From an uncultured Eubacteriales bacterium (GTDB lineage: Bacteria > Bacillota > Clostridia > Monoglobales > Monoglobaceae), in the NCBI GenBank assembly GCA_900552305.1, contig URZD01000029.1, positions 1 through 15,560 on the forward strand: a stretch of 15,560 nucleotides of DNA, read 5' to 3'. Below, one piece after another: positions 6,848 through 14,145 of the stretch (positions within the stretch are counted from its first letter, which is position 1; each line of letters starts with the position of its first letter). Made by a program: the position numbers and the translations under genes. Under the pieces are notes generated by a model. It was not told the DNA's origin. It ran no database searches and saw nothing but the letters and a program-made list of their open reading frames with translations.

Positions 6848-6878
6848 AAATATTGCTTATTTATCTGCAAATATTGCT
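6848..6878 (+). repeat. Two exact 10-base direct repeats 21 bases apart, likely activator sites
   Basis: AAATATTGCT occurs at 6848-6857 and again at 6869-6878. The 21-base period is two helical turns, so both copies face the same side of the DNA. The second ends 17 bases before the -35 box of the alpha-galactosidase promoter. Same-facing tandem half-sites at this spacing are typical of AraC-family activators (known from araI1-araI2). The binding protein is not identified; the AraC gene at 1-610 is one candidate, one outside the window another. Confidence 0.6.
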
Positions 6879-6895
6879 AAATACCGTCCGAGCTA

Positions 6896-6924
6896 TTGAA
6901 AAGCAGTGCGGGATATGATAAAAT
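6896..6924 (+). promoter_or_regulatory. Sigma-A promoter of the alpha-galactosidase/uxaC operon
   Basis: TTGAAA (6896-6901) and TAAAAT (6919-6924) are separated by 17 bases. The start would fall near 6931, about 23 bases before the ATG at 6954, and GAGGTGG lies within that leader. Confidence 0.7.
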
Positions 6925-6953
6925 AAAAGAAAAATTTTTTGTTGAGGTGGAAC

Positions 6954-8621
6954 ATGGCAATAATCTATAACGAAAAAAACAAAACCTTTAATTTACAGAC
7001 GAAAAATACAAGTTATATAATCGGAGTAATCGAGGACACGGTTTTGCTCCATTTATATTACGGAAAGAAAATACGCGCGTATAATCAGGATTTATATGAA
7101 ATAGCGGTTACGCGTGATGCGGGCGCATTCTGCGGCTCGGACTTCGAGAATAATCCGCATCTGCGCTCAGAGGCGCTTGCGGTGGAATATCCGTGCTACG
7201 GTCACGCCGACCTCAGAACTCCGGCATTCCATGCCGAGTATGAAAACGGCAGTGCGATAACCAAACTTGACTATGCCGGCTATCGGATTTTTGACGGCAA
7301 AAAGACGATTTCGGGACTTCCGTCAACCTATGCGGAAAACAACGGCGAGGTACAGACGCTTGAAATAACCCTGCGCGACGCGCTTACCGGACTTGAAGTT
7401 ATTTTGTCATATTCGGTATTTGAGGATTTTGACGCGATTGCAAAAAGTGTAAAAATAAAAAACTTGACGGGTCAGAAGGTAAGGCTGAAAAGCGCAATAA
7501 GCAGCACAACCTATGTTTTTGACAAGCGTTTTGAATTTGTACACCTTGCAGGTGCATGGGCGCGCGAAAGGCATATTCAGCGCGTGCCGCTTACCTCGGG
7601 CAATATCTCGGTGGACAGCAAGCGCGTATCAAGCAGTCATCAGCACAGTCCGTTTATGGCTCTTGCAAGACCCGAAACGACAGAGAACGCGGGCGAGGTC
7701 TATGGCTACAGCCTTGTTTACAGCGGTAACTTTATTGCACAGGCGGATGTCGGCGCATATGACCTTACGCGGTTGAATATGGGCATAAATCCGTTCGGCT
7801 TTAACTGGCTTTTGGAGGACGGAGAGGAGTTTTGCACGCCGGAGGTTATCTCGGTTTATTCCGCAAACGGCTTCGGCGAGATGTCAAGGAGCTTTCACCG
7901 GCTTTATCGGAACAGACTTTGCCGCGGCAAGTGGCGCGACATCGAGCGCCCCGTGCTGATAAACAACTGGGAGGCTACATACTTTGATTTCGATGAGGAA
8001 AAAATCCTTAATATAGCGAAAAAGGCGCAGAGTCTCGGCGTTGAGCTTATGGTGCTTGATGACGGCTGGTTCGGCAAGCGCGATGACGACACGAACTCGC
8101 TCGGCGACTGGGTTGCGGACAGGCGCAAGCTGCCCGGCGGAATTGACGCTCTTGCGAAAAAGGTGACAGAGCTTGGAATGAAATTCGGACTGTGGTTCGA
8201 GCCGGAAATGGTGTCGGAGGACAGTGACCTTTACCGCGCACATCCCGACTGGTGTATTCATGTGGAGGGCAGACGGCGCACTCCGTCAAGGCAGCAGCTT
8301 GTGCTTGACCTTTCGCGCGATGACGTGTGCGATTATATAGTTGACGCGGTTTCAAAGGTACTCGGCTCGGCACTGATTTCGTATGTTAAGTGGGATATGA
8401 ACAGAAACATAACGGAAATAGGCTCGGCAAAGCTGCCGGCGGAGCGGCAGCAGGAGCTACCGCACAGATATATGCTCGGACTTTACAGTGTACTGGAGCG
8501 GCTGACGGGAATGTTCCCCGATGTGCTTTTTGAAGGCTGCAGCGGCGGCGGCGGACGGTTTTGCGCGGGGATGTTTCTATCTGGGTATGCTGCCGTACTT
8601 CCCGCAGTATTGGACAAGTGA
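6954..8621 (+). CDS. GH36 alpha-galactosidase, N-terminal fragment (555 residues)
   Basis: This fragment holds the N-terminal beta-sandwich domain (from MAIIYNEKNKTFNL) and most of the catalytic barrel: NNWEATYFDFDEEKI, LMVLDDGWFGKRDDD, GLWFEPEMVSEDSDLY, and the nucleophile motif YVKWDMNRN with Asp481. It ends with a short unrelated tail (about 14 residues after GM) created by the shifted frame. The ATG at 6954 is chosen over an in-frame TTG at 6939 because GAGGTGG sits just upstream. It lacks the acid/base residue, so it should be inactive by itself. Confidence 0.8.
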   Translation: MAIIYNEKNKTFNLQTKNTSYIIGVIEDTVLLHLYYGKKIRAYNQDLYEIAVTRDAGAFCGSDFENNPHLRSEALAVEYPCYGHADLRTPAFHAEYENGSAITKLDYAGYRIFDGKKTISGLPSTYAENNGEVQTLEITLRDALTGLEVILSYSVFEDFDAIAKSVKIKNLTGQKVRLKSAISSTTYVFDKRFEFVHLAGAWARERHIQRVPLTSGNISVDSKRVSSSHQHSPFMALARPETTENAGEVYGYSLVYSGNFIAQADVGAYDLTRLNMGINPFGFNWLLEDGEEFCTPEVISVYSANGFGEMSRSFHRLYRNRLCRGKWRDIERPVLINNWEATYFDFDEEKILNIAKKAQSLGVELMVLDDGWFGKRDDDTNSLGDWVADRRKLPGGIDALAKKVTELGMKFGLWFEPEMVSEDSDLYRAHPDWCIHVEGRRRTPSRQQLVLDLSRDDVCDYIVDAVSKVLGSALISYVKWDMNRNITEIGSAKLPAERQQELPHRYMLGLYSVLERLTGMFPDVLFEGCSGGGGRFCAGMFLSGYAAVLPAVLDK

Positions 8622-9162
8622 TGATACCGACGCGATAGAAAGGCTTTATATTCAGCACGGTACATCAATGGTTATGCCGTCATGCACTATGGGTGCGCAC
8701 GTTTCGGCTGTTCCGAATCATCAGATAGGAAGAACAACCTCGATGAAAACCCGCGGCAATGTTGCGATGATGGGACAGTTCGGCTATGAGCTTGACCTCT
8801 CCACACTGTCGGACGAGGATATTGCGGAGGTAAGAAATCAGATAGAAACATATAAGAAAATCCGCACAACCGTTCACAGAGGAGATATGTACAGACTGCG
8901 TTCGCCGTTTGAGGGAAGAAATACGGCGTGGGAGTATGTTGCCGAGGATAAGAGCCGCGTTGTGCTGATGTACTGCACAATTATGGGCAAGGTACAGGCG
9001 GAGCTGACCCGTGTACGGTTTGAGGGGCTTGACGCGGATGCGAAGTACCGCGACACCGAAACGGGGACTGTTTATGACGCTGATTTTCTTATGAACAGAG
9101 GCTTGTTCTTTGATGACAATCACGATTTTGAGTCAAGACTCATGATATTTGAAAGGGTGTAG
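8521..9162 (+). CDS. GH36 alpha-galactosidase, C-terminal fragment
   Basis: The family-matching part begins near 8584 (GMLPYFPQYWTSDDTD) and includes GAHVSAVPNHQIGRTTSM and the C-terminal beta domain, ending in FERV. The ATG at 8521 opens this frame, but the first 20 or so residues, rich in alanine, are an out-of-frame reading of the glycine-rich motif of the upstream fragment and are not native protein. An internal ATG at 8587 is another possible start. I see no good ribosome binding site for either, so independent translation is doubtful. Confidence 0.65.
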   Translation: MCFLKAAAAAADGFARGCFYLGMLPYFPQYWTSDDTDAIERLYIQHGTSMVMPSCTMGAHVSAVPNHQIGRTTSMKTRGNVAMMGQFGYELDLSTLSDEDIAEVRNQIETYKKIRTTVHRGDMYRLRSPFEGRNTAWEYVAEDKSRVVLMYCTIMGKVQAELTRVRFEGLDADAKYRDTETGTVYDADFLMNRGLFFDDNHDFESRLMIFERV

Positions 9163-9165
9163 AAA

Positions 9166-10533
9166 ATGAGCTTTATAAATGACGATTTTATGCTGCACAG
9201 CGACGCGGCAAAGCATCTTTACAACGATTTTGCAAAGAAAATGCCGATAATCGACTATCATTGCCACCTTAGTCCCGCGCAGATTGCGGAAAATCACAGA
9301 TTTGAGAATATAGGCGAGCTGTTTCTGGGCGGCGACCATTACAAGTGGCGGCTTATGCGCTCAAACGGTGTTGACGAAAAATATATAACAGGTGACGCCG
9401 ATTGGTACGATAAGTTTGTGAGGTTTGCGGAAACGCTGTGCTATTGCGTGGGGAATCCGATGTTTCACTGGACGCATTTGGAGCTGAAACGCTATTTCGG
9501 GATTGATGAGATACTCACACCGAAAACTGCGCCGAATATATGGAAACGCTGCAACGAGCTGCTTGCGCGTGACGATTTCCGCGCGAGGGCGCTGATTGAA
9601 AAATCGAATGTTGTTACGCTTTGCACAACGGACGACCCGACCGATGATTTGAGGTATCACAGACAGTTGAAGGAGGCGGGGTTTGCGGTAAAGGTACTGC
9701 CGACCTTCCGTCCCGACAAGGCTGTTGATATAGAAAAGGGTACGTTTTGCGAATATATTGCAAAGCTTGGTGCGGCAAGCTATGACGAGCTGAAGGAGTG
9801 TCTGCACAGCAGAATTGCGTATTTTGCGGAGAACGGCTGCCGTCTGTCCGACCACTCGTTCGGCAAAGTTCCGTTTGCCGAGGGTGACGCGGCGGCGGCT
9901 TTTGAAAAGAAGATGAACGGCGGCGAGCTGTCGGAGCATGAAATTGATGTGTTCAAGACGGATATAATCGCGGTTTGCGCAAAGGAGTATTCAAGGCTCG
10001 GCTGGGCAATGCAGTGGCACATAGGCGCGCTGCGCAACAATAACAGCCGTATGTTTGAAAAGATTGGCGCGGACACCGGCTACGATTCGATAAACGACCT
10101 TGCTGTTGCGGAGAATTTGTCACGGCTCATGGATAAGCTGGAGTCGCGCGACTGTCTGCCGAAAACGATTCTGTACACGCTGAATCCAAAGGATAATTAC
10201 GTGCTTGCGGCAATGCTCGGAAACTTTCAGAAGGCGCCGACAGCGGGTAAAATTCAATTCGGCTCGGGTTGGTGGTTTAACGACCAGCGTGACGGTATGG
10301 AGCAGCAGATGAAGTCACTTGCAAACCTCGGACTTTTGGGCAAATTTGTCGGGATGCTGACGGACAGCCGCAGCTTTGTATCATATCCGCGCCATGAGTA
10401 TTTCAGACGTGTTTTGTGCAATCTGATAGGCTCATGGGTGGAAAACGGCGAGTTCCCGAATGATGATGGGCTTTTAAAGCCGATAATCGAAGGAATTTGC
10501 TATAAAAATGCAGAGGAATATTTTGGTTTTTAA
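9166..10533 (+). CDS. uxaC: Glucuronate (uronate) isomerase UxaC
   Basis: This 455-residue protein matches uronate isomerase throughout. IIDYHCHLSP near the N-terminus supplies metal-ligand His32 and His34; other landmarks are GDHYKWRLMRSNGV, NPMFHWTHLELKRYFGI, TTDDPTDDL, WAMQWHIGALRNNN, and GSGWWFNDQRDGM with TDSRSF near the end. It interconverts D-glucuronate with D-fructuronate and D-galacturonate with D-tagaturonate, the first step of hexuronate catabolism in the cytoplasm. Length is close to the family norm (about 465). AAAGGGTG lies 8-10 bases ahead of the ATG, and the gene begins 3 bases after the alpha-galactosidase stop, so the two share a transcript. The pairing suggests use of plant polysaccharide or glycan pieces carrying both galactosyl and uronic-acid residues (inference). 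The rest of the uronate pathway is not in this window. Confidence 0.95.
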   Translation: MSFINDDFMLHSDAAKHLYNDFAKKMPIIDYHCHLSPAQIAENHRFENIGELFLGGDHYKWRLMRSNGVDEKYITGDADWYDKFVRFAETLCYCVGNPMFHWTHLELKRYFGIDEILTPKTAPNIWKRCNELLARDDFRARALIEKSNVVTLCTTDDPTDDLRYHRQLKEAGFAVKVLPTFRPDKAVDIEKGTFCEYIAKLGAASYDELKECLHSRIAYFAENGCRLSDHSFGKVPFAEGDAAAAFEKKMNGGELSEHEIDVFKTDIIAVCAKEYSRLGWAMQWHIGALRNNNSRMFEKIGADTGYDSINDLAVAENLSRLMDKLESRDCLPKTILYTLNPKDNYVLAAMLGNFQKAPTAGKIQFGSGWWFNDQRDGMEQQMKSLANLGLLGKFVGMLTDSRSFVSYPRHEYFRRVLCNLIGSWVENGEFPNDDGLLKPIIEGICYKNAEEYFGF

Positions 10534-10644
10534 GAATAGGCACACGGGAGCCAAGCCTGATATGCCATATGAATAAAAAATCTCAATATTTTTTAAATAG
10601 TTGGTCATAAATGGTTTTTAACAGTAAACAGATTTATATAAAAA

Positions 10645-10687
10645 CGCCGCAGAACGGAATATCAAATTTCCTTTCTGCGGTGTTTTT
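10645..10687. terminator. Bidirectional hairpin terminator between uxaC and spo0A
   Basis: CGCCGCAGAA (10645-10654) pairs with TTCTGCGGTG (10673-10682), with one G-T wobble, and inner GGAA/TTCC (10656-10659 with 10668-10671) extends the stem. TTTTT follows on the plus side (10683-10687), and the minus side reads into a T-run of similar length. It probably ends both converging transcripts. Elsewhere the 204 bases between the genes (10534-10737) hold nothing recognised. Confidence 0.85.
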
Positions 10688-10737
10688 GATGTATTATTCT
10701 TTTTAAAAGTATTTAAAAAACAAGCTTTTTGCCGATT

Positions 10738-11526
10738 TTAGCTTGCGTTTTTAATCTGAAGTCTGAGCCTGTCGGCAATCATTGCGATAAACTCCGAATT
10801 AGTCGGCTTGCCCTTTGAGGTAGCAATCGTGTAGCCGAATATCGAATTAAGTACATCGGTATCACCTCTGTCCCACGCAACCTCGATGGCGTGACGTATG
10901 GCACGCTCAACACGGCTTGATGTTGTGTGGAAGTCCTCCGCGACAGAAGGGTACAGCTTTTTGGTAATCGAATTTATAACGTCAAGGTTATCTATCACCA
11001 TTATTATAGCGTGGCGAAGATACTGATAGCCTTTGATATGTGCGGGTATGCCTATCTCGTGGATAATGTCGGTAACCATGGTTTCAACGTCACAGCTCCC
11101 GTCACTGCGGAATTTTTGTATCGCTGATTCCCTCGGCGGCGCGGTTTTGCCGCTCATCAAGCGTTTTACAGCCTTTGCAACACATTCGCAGCTTATCGGC
11201 TTGAGCATATAATACTCAGCGCCAAGTCCGATACAGTTTTGCGCAATGTCCTCCCTTTGCAAAGATGATGCCATTATGAACTTTGGTACGTTATCCGAAT
11301 TCCTGTTTGACATTCTTTCCAGTACGCTTATGCCGTCAAGGCGCGGAAGAATAACATTCATAATCACAACGTCAGGCTTGTTTATGTCAACCATCTCCAA
11401 AACCTGAAAACCGTCGGAGGCAATTCCGCATACGTTTATGTTGAAGTCCTCCGATAACTGCTTTGCCATTGCGTTTGTGTATTCAGCGTCCGCGTCGGCA
11501 AGTAATACCTTAATTTGCTTTTCCAT
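10738..11526 (-). CDS. spo0A: Sporulation master regulator Spo0A, with Asn at the phosphorylation position
   Basis: This 262-residue protein aligns along its length with Spo0A: a receiver domain (about 5-125), a linker, and the Spo0A C-terminal DNA-binding domain (about 145-262). The latter keeps TTSSRVERAIRHAIEVAWDRGD at 201-222 and KPTNSEFIAMIADRLRL, nearly as in Bacillus subtilis. The receiver differs: PDVVIMNVILPRLDG at 51-65 has Asn57 (codon AAT, 11356-11358) where B. subtilis has the phosphorylated Asp56, and ADAD at 10-13 has Ala12 in place of Asp11. The receiver Ser87 (Thr84 position) and Lys109 are present. Phosphorelay control is therefore unlikely; constitutive or otherwise regulated DNA binding is possible. 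The start at 11526 (MEKQIKV) has GAGGGAG 7 bases upstream; an ATG at 11547 and a TTG at 11565 are less likely. The usual neighbour spoIVB is missing. Confidence 0.93.
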   Translation of the reverse strand: MEKQIKVLLADADAEYTNAMAKQLSEDFNINVCGIASDGFQVLEMVDINKPDVVIMNVILPRLDGISVLERMSNRNSDNVPKFIMASSLQREDIAQNCIGLGAEYYMLKPISCECVAKAVKRLMSGKTAPPRESAIQKFRSDGSCDVETMVTDIIHEIGIPAHIKGYQYLRHAIIMVIDNLDVINSITKKLYPSVAEDFHTTSSRVERAIRHAIEVAWDRGDTDVLNSIFGYTIATSKGKPTNSEFIAMIADRLRLQIKNAS

Positions 11527-11598
11527 TTCTAACTCCCTCTTTTTCATTTTAGAAATTTTTTTCAAATATTTTTACATTTTTTGCCAACCACATTTTCT

Positions 11599-11627
11599 AT
11601 TATAACTCACCAGTCACGATTTGTCAA
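11599..11627 (-). promoter_or_regulatory. Full-consensus sigma-A promoter of spo0A
   Basis: On the minus strand, TTGACA (11627-11622) and TATAAT (11604-11599) are 17 bases apart, matching consensus at all twelve positions. The leader to the start at 11526 is about 66 bases. I saw no clear TGTCGAA 0A box beside it. This implies strong vegetative expression rather than the sigma-H pattern known for B. subtilis spo0A. Confidence 0.82.
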
Positions 11628-11903
11628 GGATAATTTCCTTTTTTTTCCATGTTTTTTCGTTTATTTAGTATGAAATGTCGTTTTTTATCACCATATGTTG
11701 TATATAACCGCAAAATGTCAGGGTTTGCGAAGAGAGAGGAGAGCAAGAGCGTAAAAAGAATTTTTGTGACAAATCAGCGGTTTTCAGTGCGTATTCGGAG
11801 AGAACAGCACTTCTGTGTGTTTATTAGGCAAAGGAGTGCAAGCCGAAACCATTTGAAAAGGTATAATTCGGCATAACTTTGGATTGTCAGCTTTGCAAGG
11901 CGA
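11628..11903. other. Intergenic stretch between gatD and spo0A, nothing recognised
   Basis: About 275 bases between the spo0A promoter and the gatD stop. A 75-codon open frame on the plus strand (11649-11876) has no ribosome binding site and an arginine/serine-rich composition unlike a folded protein, so I do not call it a gene. No clear terminator hairpin for gatD was found. Confidence 0.5.
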
Positions 11904-12635
11904 TTAAATGCGGTTTACCATATATTCGTTGGCTTTGATTTCAAGCGAATCGTCAAGCGGTTGGAGCGTGTCAAAATCGGGGTACTTGTGCTTTAACGCG
12001 CCGAGGAGCAGCCTGTCGCAAAGCTCGGGATTTTTCGGCAGCACGGGACCGTGCAGATATGTTCCGATGACGTTTTTATATACAACGCCTTCAAAGCCGC
12101 TTTCGCCGTTGTTGCCGTAGCCGCGGATAACCCTTCCGAGCGGCGTATGGTCGCCTATGTCTGTTCTGCCGCCATGGTTTTCAAAGCCGACAACATGGCT
12201 GCGCATACCCGCACATTCCAAAACCACGTTTCCGATAAGGCGCGGTGCGCCGGGAATTGAGTCGGTACGGATATTGAGTATGCCAAGACCTTCGATTTCC
12301 TTGTCGGCGGTTTTGTAGTATTCTCCGAGCAGCTGATAGCCGCCGCAGACCGCGGCAAGAGTGCCGCCGTTTTCTACATACTCGCGCAGTTCGGTTTTCT
12401 TTTCAAGAAGGCGCGAGCATACGATTTCCTGTTCACGGTCGGAGCCGCCGCCGACAAAAACTATGTCGGTGTCCGCAAGGTCGCATTTGTCCTCCGCCGC
12501 GGTGCAGACTCTGACCTCCGCGTCAATTCCGCGCCATATAAGGCGCTTGCGCAGGCACTCGATGTTTCCGCGGTCGCCGTAAAGGTTAAGCAAATCGGGA
12601 TAAAGATGCAGAATGTTGATTTTGTGGTTACTCAT
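11904..12635 (-). CDS. gatD: Lipid II isoglutaminyl synthase, glutamine amidotransferase subunit GatD
   Basis: This 243-residue protein is a class I (CobB/CobQ-type) glutamine amidotransferase. It opens with HLYPDLLNLYGDRGN, carries the nucleophile Cys97 in AAVCGGYQLLG, Arg132 in PRLIGN and the catalytic His195 in GTYLHGP, all at positions matching S. aureus GatD (C94, R128, H189). It releases ammonia from glutamine and passes it to MurT, which amidates the D-glutamate of lipid II on the cytoplasmic face of the membrane. The ATG overlaps the end of murT by 8 bases and GGAGG lies about 9 bases upstream inside murT, so translation is coupled. Confidence 0.93.
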   Translation of the reverse strand: MSNHKINILHLYPDLLNLYGDRGNIECLRKRLIWRGIDAEVRVCTAAEDKCDLADTDIVFVGGGSDREQEIVCSRLLEKKTELREYVENGGTLAAVCGGYQLLGEYYKTADKEIEGLGILNIRTDSIPGAPRLIGNVVLECAGMRSHVVGFENHGGRTDIGDHTPLGRVIRGYGNNGESGFEGVVYKNVIGTYLHGPVLPKNPELCDRLLLGALKHKYPDFDTLQPLDDSLEIKANEYMVNRI

Positions 12636-13971
12636 TTTTGCCTGCCTCCAGTTCCTTTTTTATTTCAAGCATTACGTTTTCTGTCGAGAAAAGCGCAGTG
12701 TAATTTACAAGAATATAGCATACCTCGGCGTCGGTTTTAAGGCAGGCGAGAATCGCTGACTTCATGTCCGCGCATATGCTGTCCACCTTAACGTCGGAAT
12801 ACTTAAACCTGAGCGAAATGTCATAAAGACGTATGCCTGTTGTGGTAAGAGTGTTCAGCTGCGGATGGTCGAGCTTTTCAAAATCCACGTCCCAAAGCCA
12901 TGAAACATCGTGACCGTCATTGGCGTTGTCGTTTATCGCAACAATAACGTCTTTTTTTCGCGTGTCCTGCAAAACGGTTGCGATTGCCTGATTGAAACCC
13001 GCAGGGTTTTTGGCAAGGTTAAGTATTACCGGCTTGCCGAGGTCAATTTCCTCCATTCTGCCTATCTGCGGCTTGTAGTCGCCGAGAAGAGCGCGAAAAT
13101 CGTTTTGCGGTACTCCGATAACGCTCATTGCGGAATATACCGCAAGAATGTTATAAATATTGTAAAAGCCGCGGTAATTAAGCTCTACCGGCGCGCCGCC
13201 GTTTATGGAGAATTTGAGTCCGCGGCTTAAGTCAACTCCGGTTGCGTCAAAGTCTATGTGCGGACGTTTGTTGCCGCATTTGGGGCAGTAGTAGTCGCCG
13301 AGCTGGCTGTAGTGGAAGAAGTTATACTTCATCTCCGTGCCGCATACCGCGCAGAATCTGCCCTCTTTGGTATCGTCGGTTTGGGGGAGGACCTGCTCGG
13401 ATATGCCGTAGTAGTAAGCTTTTTTGCAATCCTTCCCGAACTGCGCCGTCAGAGGGTCGTCACCGTTGAGTATAAGGGTCGGATTGTCTGCCTTTGCAAG
13501 TGCGCGGCGGAGCAGTGACGCTGTGATGTCAATCTCACCGTAGCGGTCGAGTTGGTCACGGAAAAGGTTGGTTATAATTACATAGTCGGGCTTGATATGG
13601 TCAAAAACCTTCACGGTAGACGCCTCGTCAACCTCAAGACACGCATAGTCAACACTAAACCTGCCGAGCCAATCACATTCAAGCGCAAAGGCGGTGGCGA
13701 CACCGCCGAGCATATTTGCGCCCAGACGGTTGCAAAGCACCTTAAAGCCGCTCTTTGTCAGCGCGGTATAAAGAAGGTTGTTTGTCGTGGTTTTGCCGTT
13801 TGTGCCGCAGGTGACGATTACATCCTTTTTAATGTTCTTTTTAAGGCGTTCTATCAGGTCGGGGCAGATTTTAAGCGCGATAACGCCCGGACTTGACGAT
13901 GATTTCTTTCCGATTATTTTACCTGCGACAGCGGAAAGTTTTGCCGCCCATATTGCAATCAGTTTTCTCAT
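12628..13971 (-). CDS. murT: Lipid II isoglutaminyl synthase, Mur-ligase subunit MurT
   Basis: This 447-residue Mur-ligase-like protein has the ATP-binding loop TCGTNGKTTT at 54-63, a central domain with EVDEAS and TNLFRDQLDRYGE, and a zinc ribbon of two CxxC pairs (C207/C210 and C229/C232) that marks MurT rather than other Mur ligases. A C-terminal DUF1727 domain includes LNLAKNPAGFNQA and NDNANDGHDVSWLWD. With GatD it converts the second-position D-glutamate of lipid II to D-isoglutamine. Length matches the family (about 440). GGAG sits 7 bases before the ATG. No convincing promoter was found in the 174 bases upstream (13972-14145), and no terminator separates it clearly from ricT, so readthrough from the ricT transcript is possible. 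Confidence 0.95.
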   Translation of the reverse strand: MRKLIAIWAAKLSAVAGKIIGKKSSSSPGVIALKICPDLIERLKKNIKKDVIVTCGTNGKTTTNNLLYTALTKSGFKVLCNRLGANMLGGVATAFALECDWLGRFSVDYACLEVDEASTVKVFDHIKPDYVIITNLFRDQLDRYGEIDITASLLRRALAKADNPTLILNGDDPLTAQFGKDCKKAYYYGISEQVLPQTDDTKEGRFCAVCGTEMKYNFFHYSQLGDYYCPKCGNKRPHIDFDATGVDLSRGLKFSINGGAPVELNYRGFYNIYNILAVYSAMSVIGVPQNDFRALLGDYKPQIGRMEEIDLGKPVILNLAKNPAGFNQAIATVLQDTRKKDVIVAINDNANDGHDVSWLWDVDFEKLDHPQLNTLTTTGIRLYDISLRFKYSDVKVDSICADMKSAILACLKTDAEVCYILVNYTALFSTENVMLEIKKELEAGKNE

Positions 13972-14145
13972 GTTATACTCCGTTCCTCCGCAATGCGGCG
14001 ATAAAGTTTTTATTTTTTAAAACGCAAAAATTAAAGAACAACAGGAAATTACAGACGATAACTCCCGTTATTCTTTGTGAGCCGCTAAAGAGCTATTCGC
14101 GGTAAAAATTCCCGATGTGTTTTAATGAGCCGCGCGCCAGTGATT

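Larger units (their letters stand above)
6954..9162 (+). pseudogene. GH36 alpha-galactosidase, interrupted by a frameshift near 8574-8589
   Basis: Two adjacent reading frames together encode one GH36 alpha-galactosidase. The first frame (6954-8621) runs through FEGCSGGGGRF at about 8529-8561; the second resumes with GMLPYFPQYWTSDDTDAIER at about 8584-8643. In the family only three residues separate GGGRF from ML, or nine bases; here there are 25. The 16-base excess, placed at 8574-8589, changes the frame. Without it the protein would be 730 residues, the normal length. The nucleophile Asp481 (VKWDMN) lies in the first fragment and the acid/base Asp (SDDTD, 8617-8631) in the second, so neither fragment alone has the full active site. 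No other decay is visible, which suggests a recent mutation or an assembly error. The enzyme would release terminal alpha-linked galactose from oligosaccharides such as raffinose or melibiose, in the cytoplasm (no signal peptide). Confidence 0.85.

Noticed and set aside
11527..11565. Upstream TTG and ATG starts for Spo0A
   Set aside because: GAGGGAG is correctly placed for the ATG at 11526, and MEKQIKV aligns with the known Spo0A N-terminus.
11649..11876. 75-codon open frame between gatD and spo0A
   Set aside because: No ribosome binding site, composition rich in Arg and Ser with no family resemblance, and no supporting context.
14078..14133. Direct repeat TGAGCCGC at 14078 and 14126 downstream of ricT
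   Set aside because: Only eight bases, no helical phasing to a promoter and no hairpin with a T-run; may be chance.
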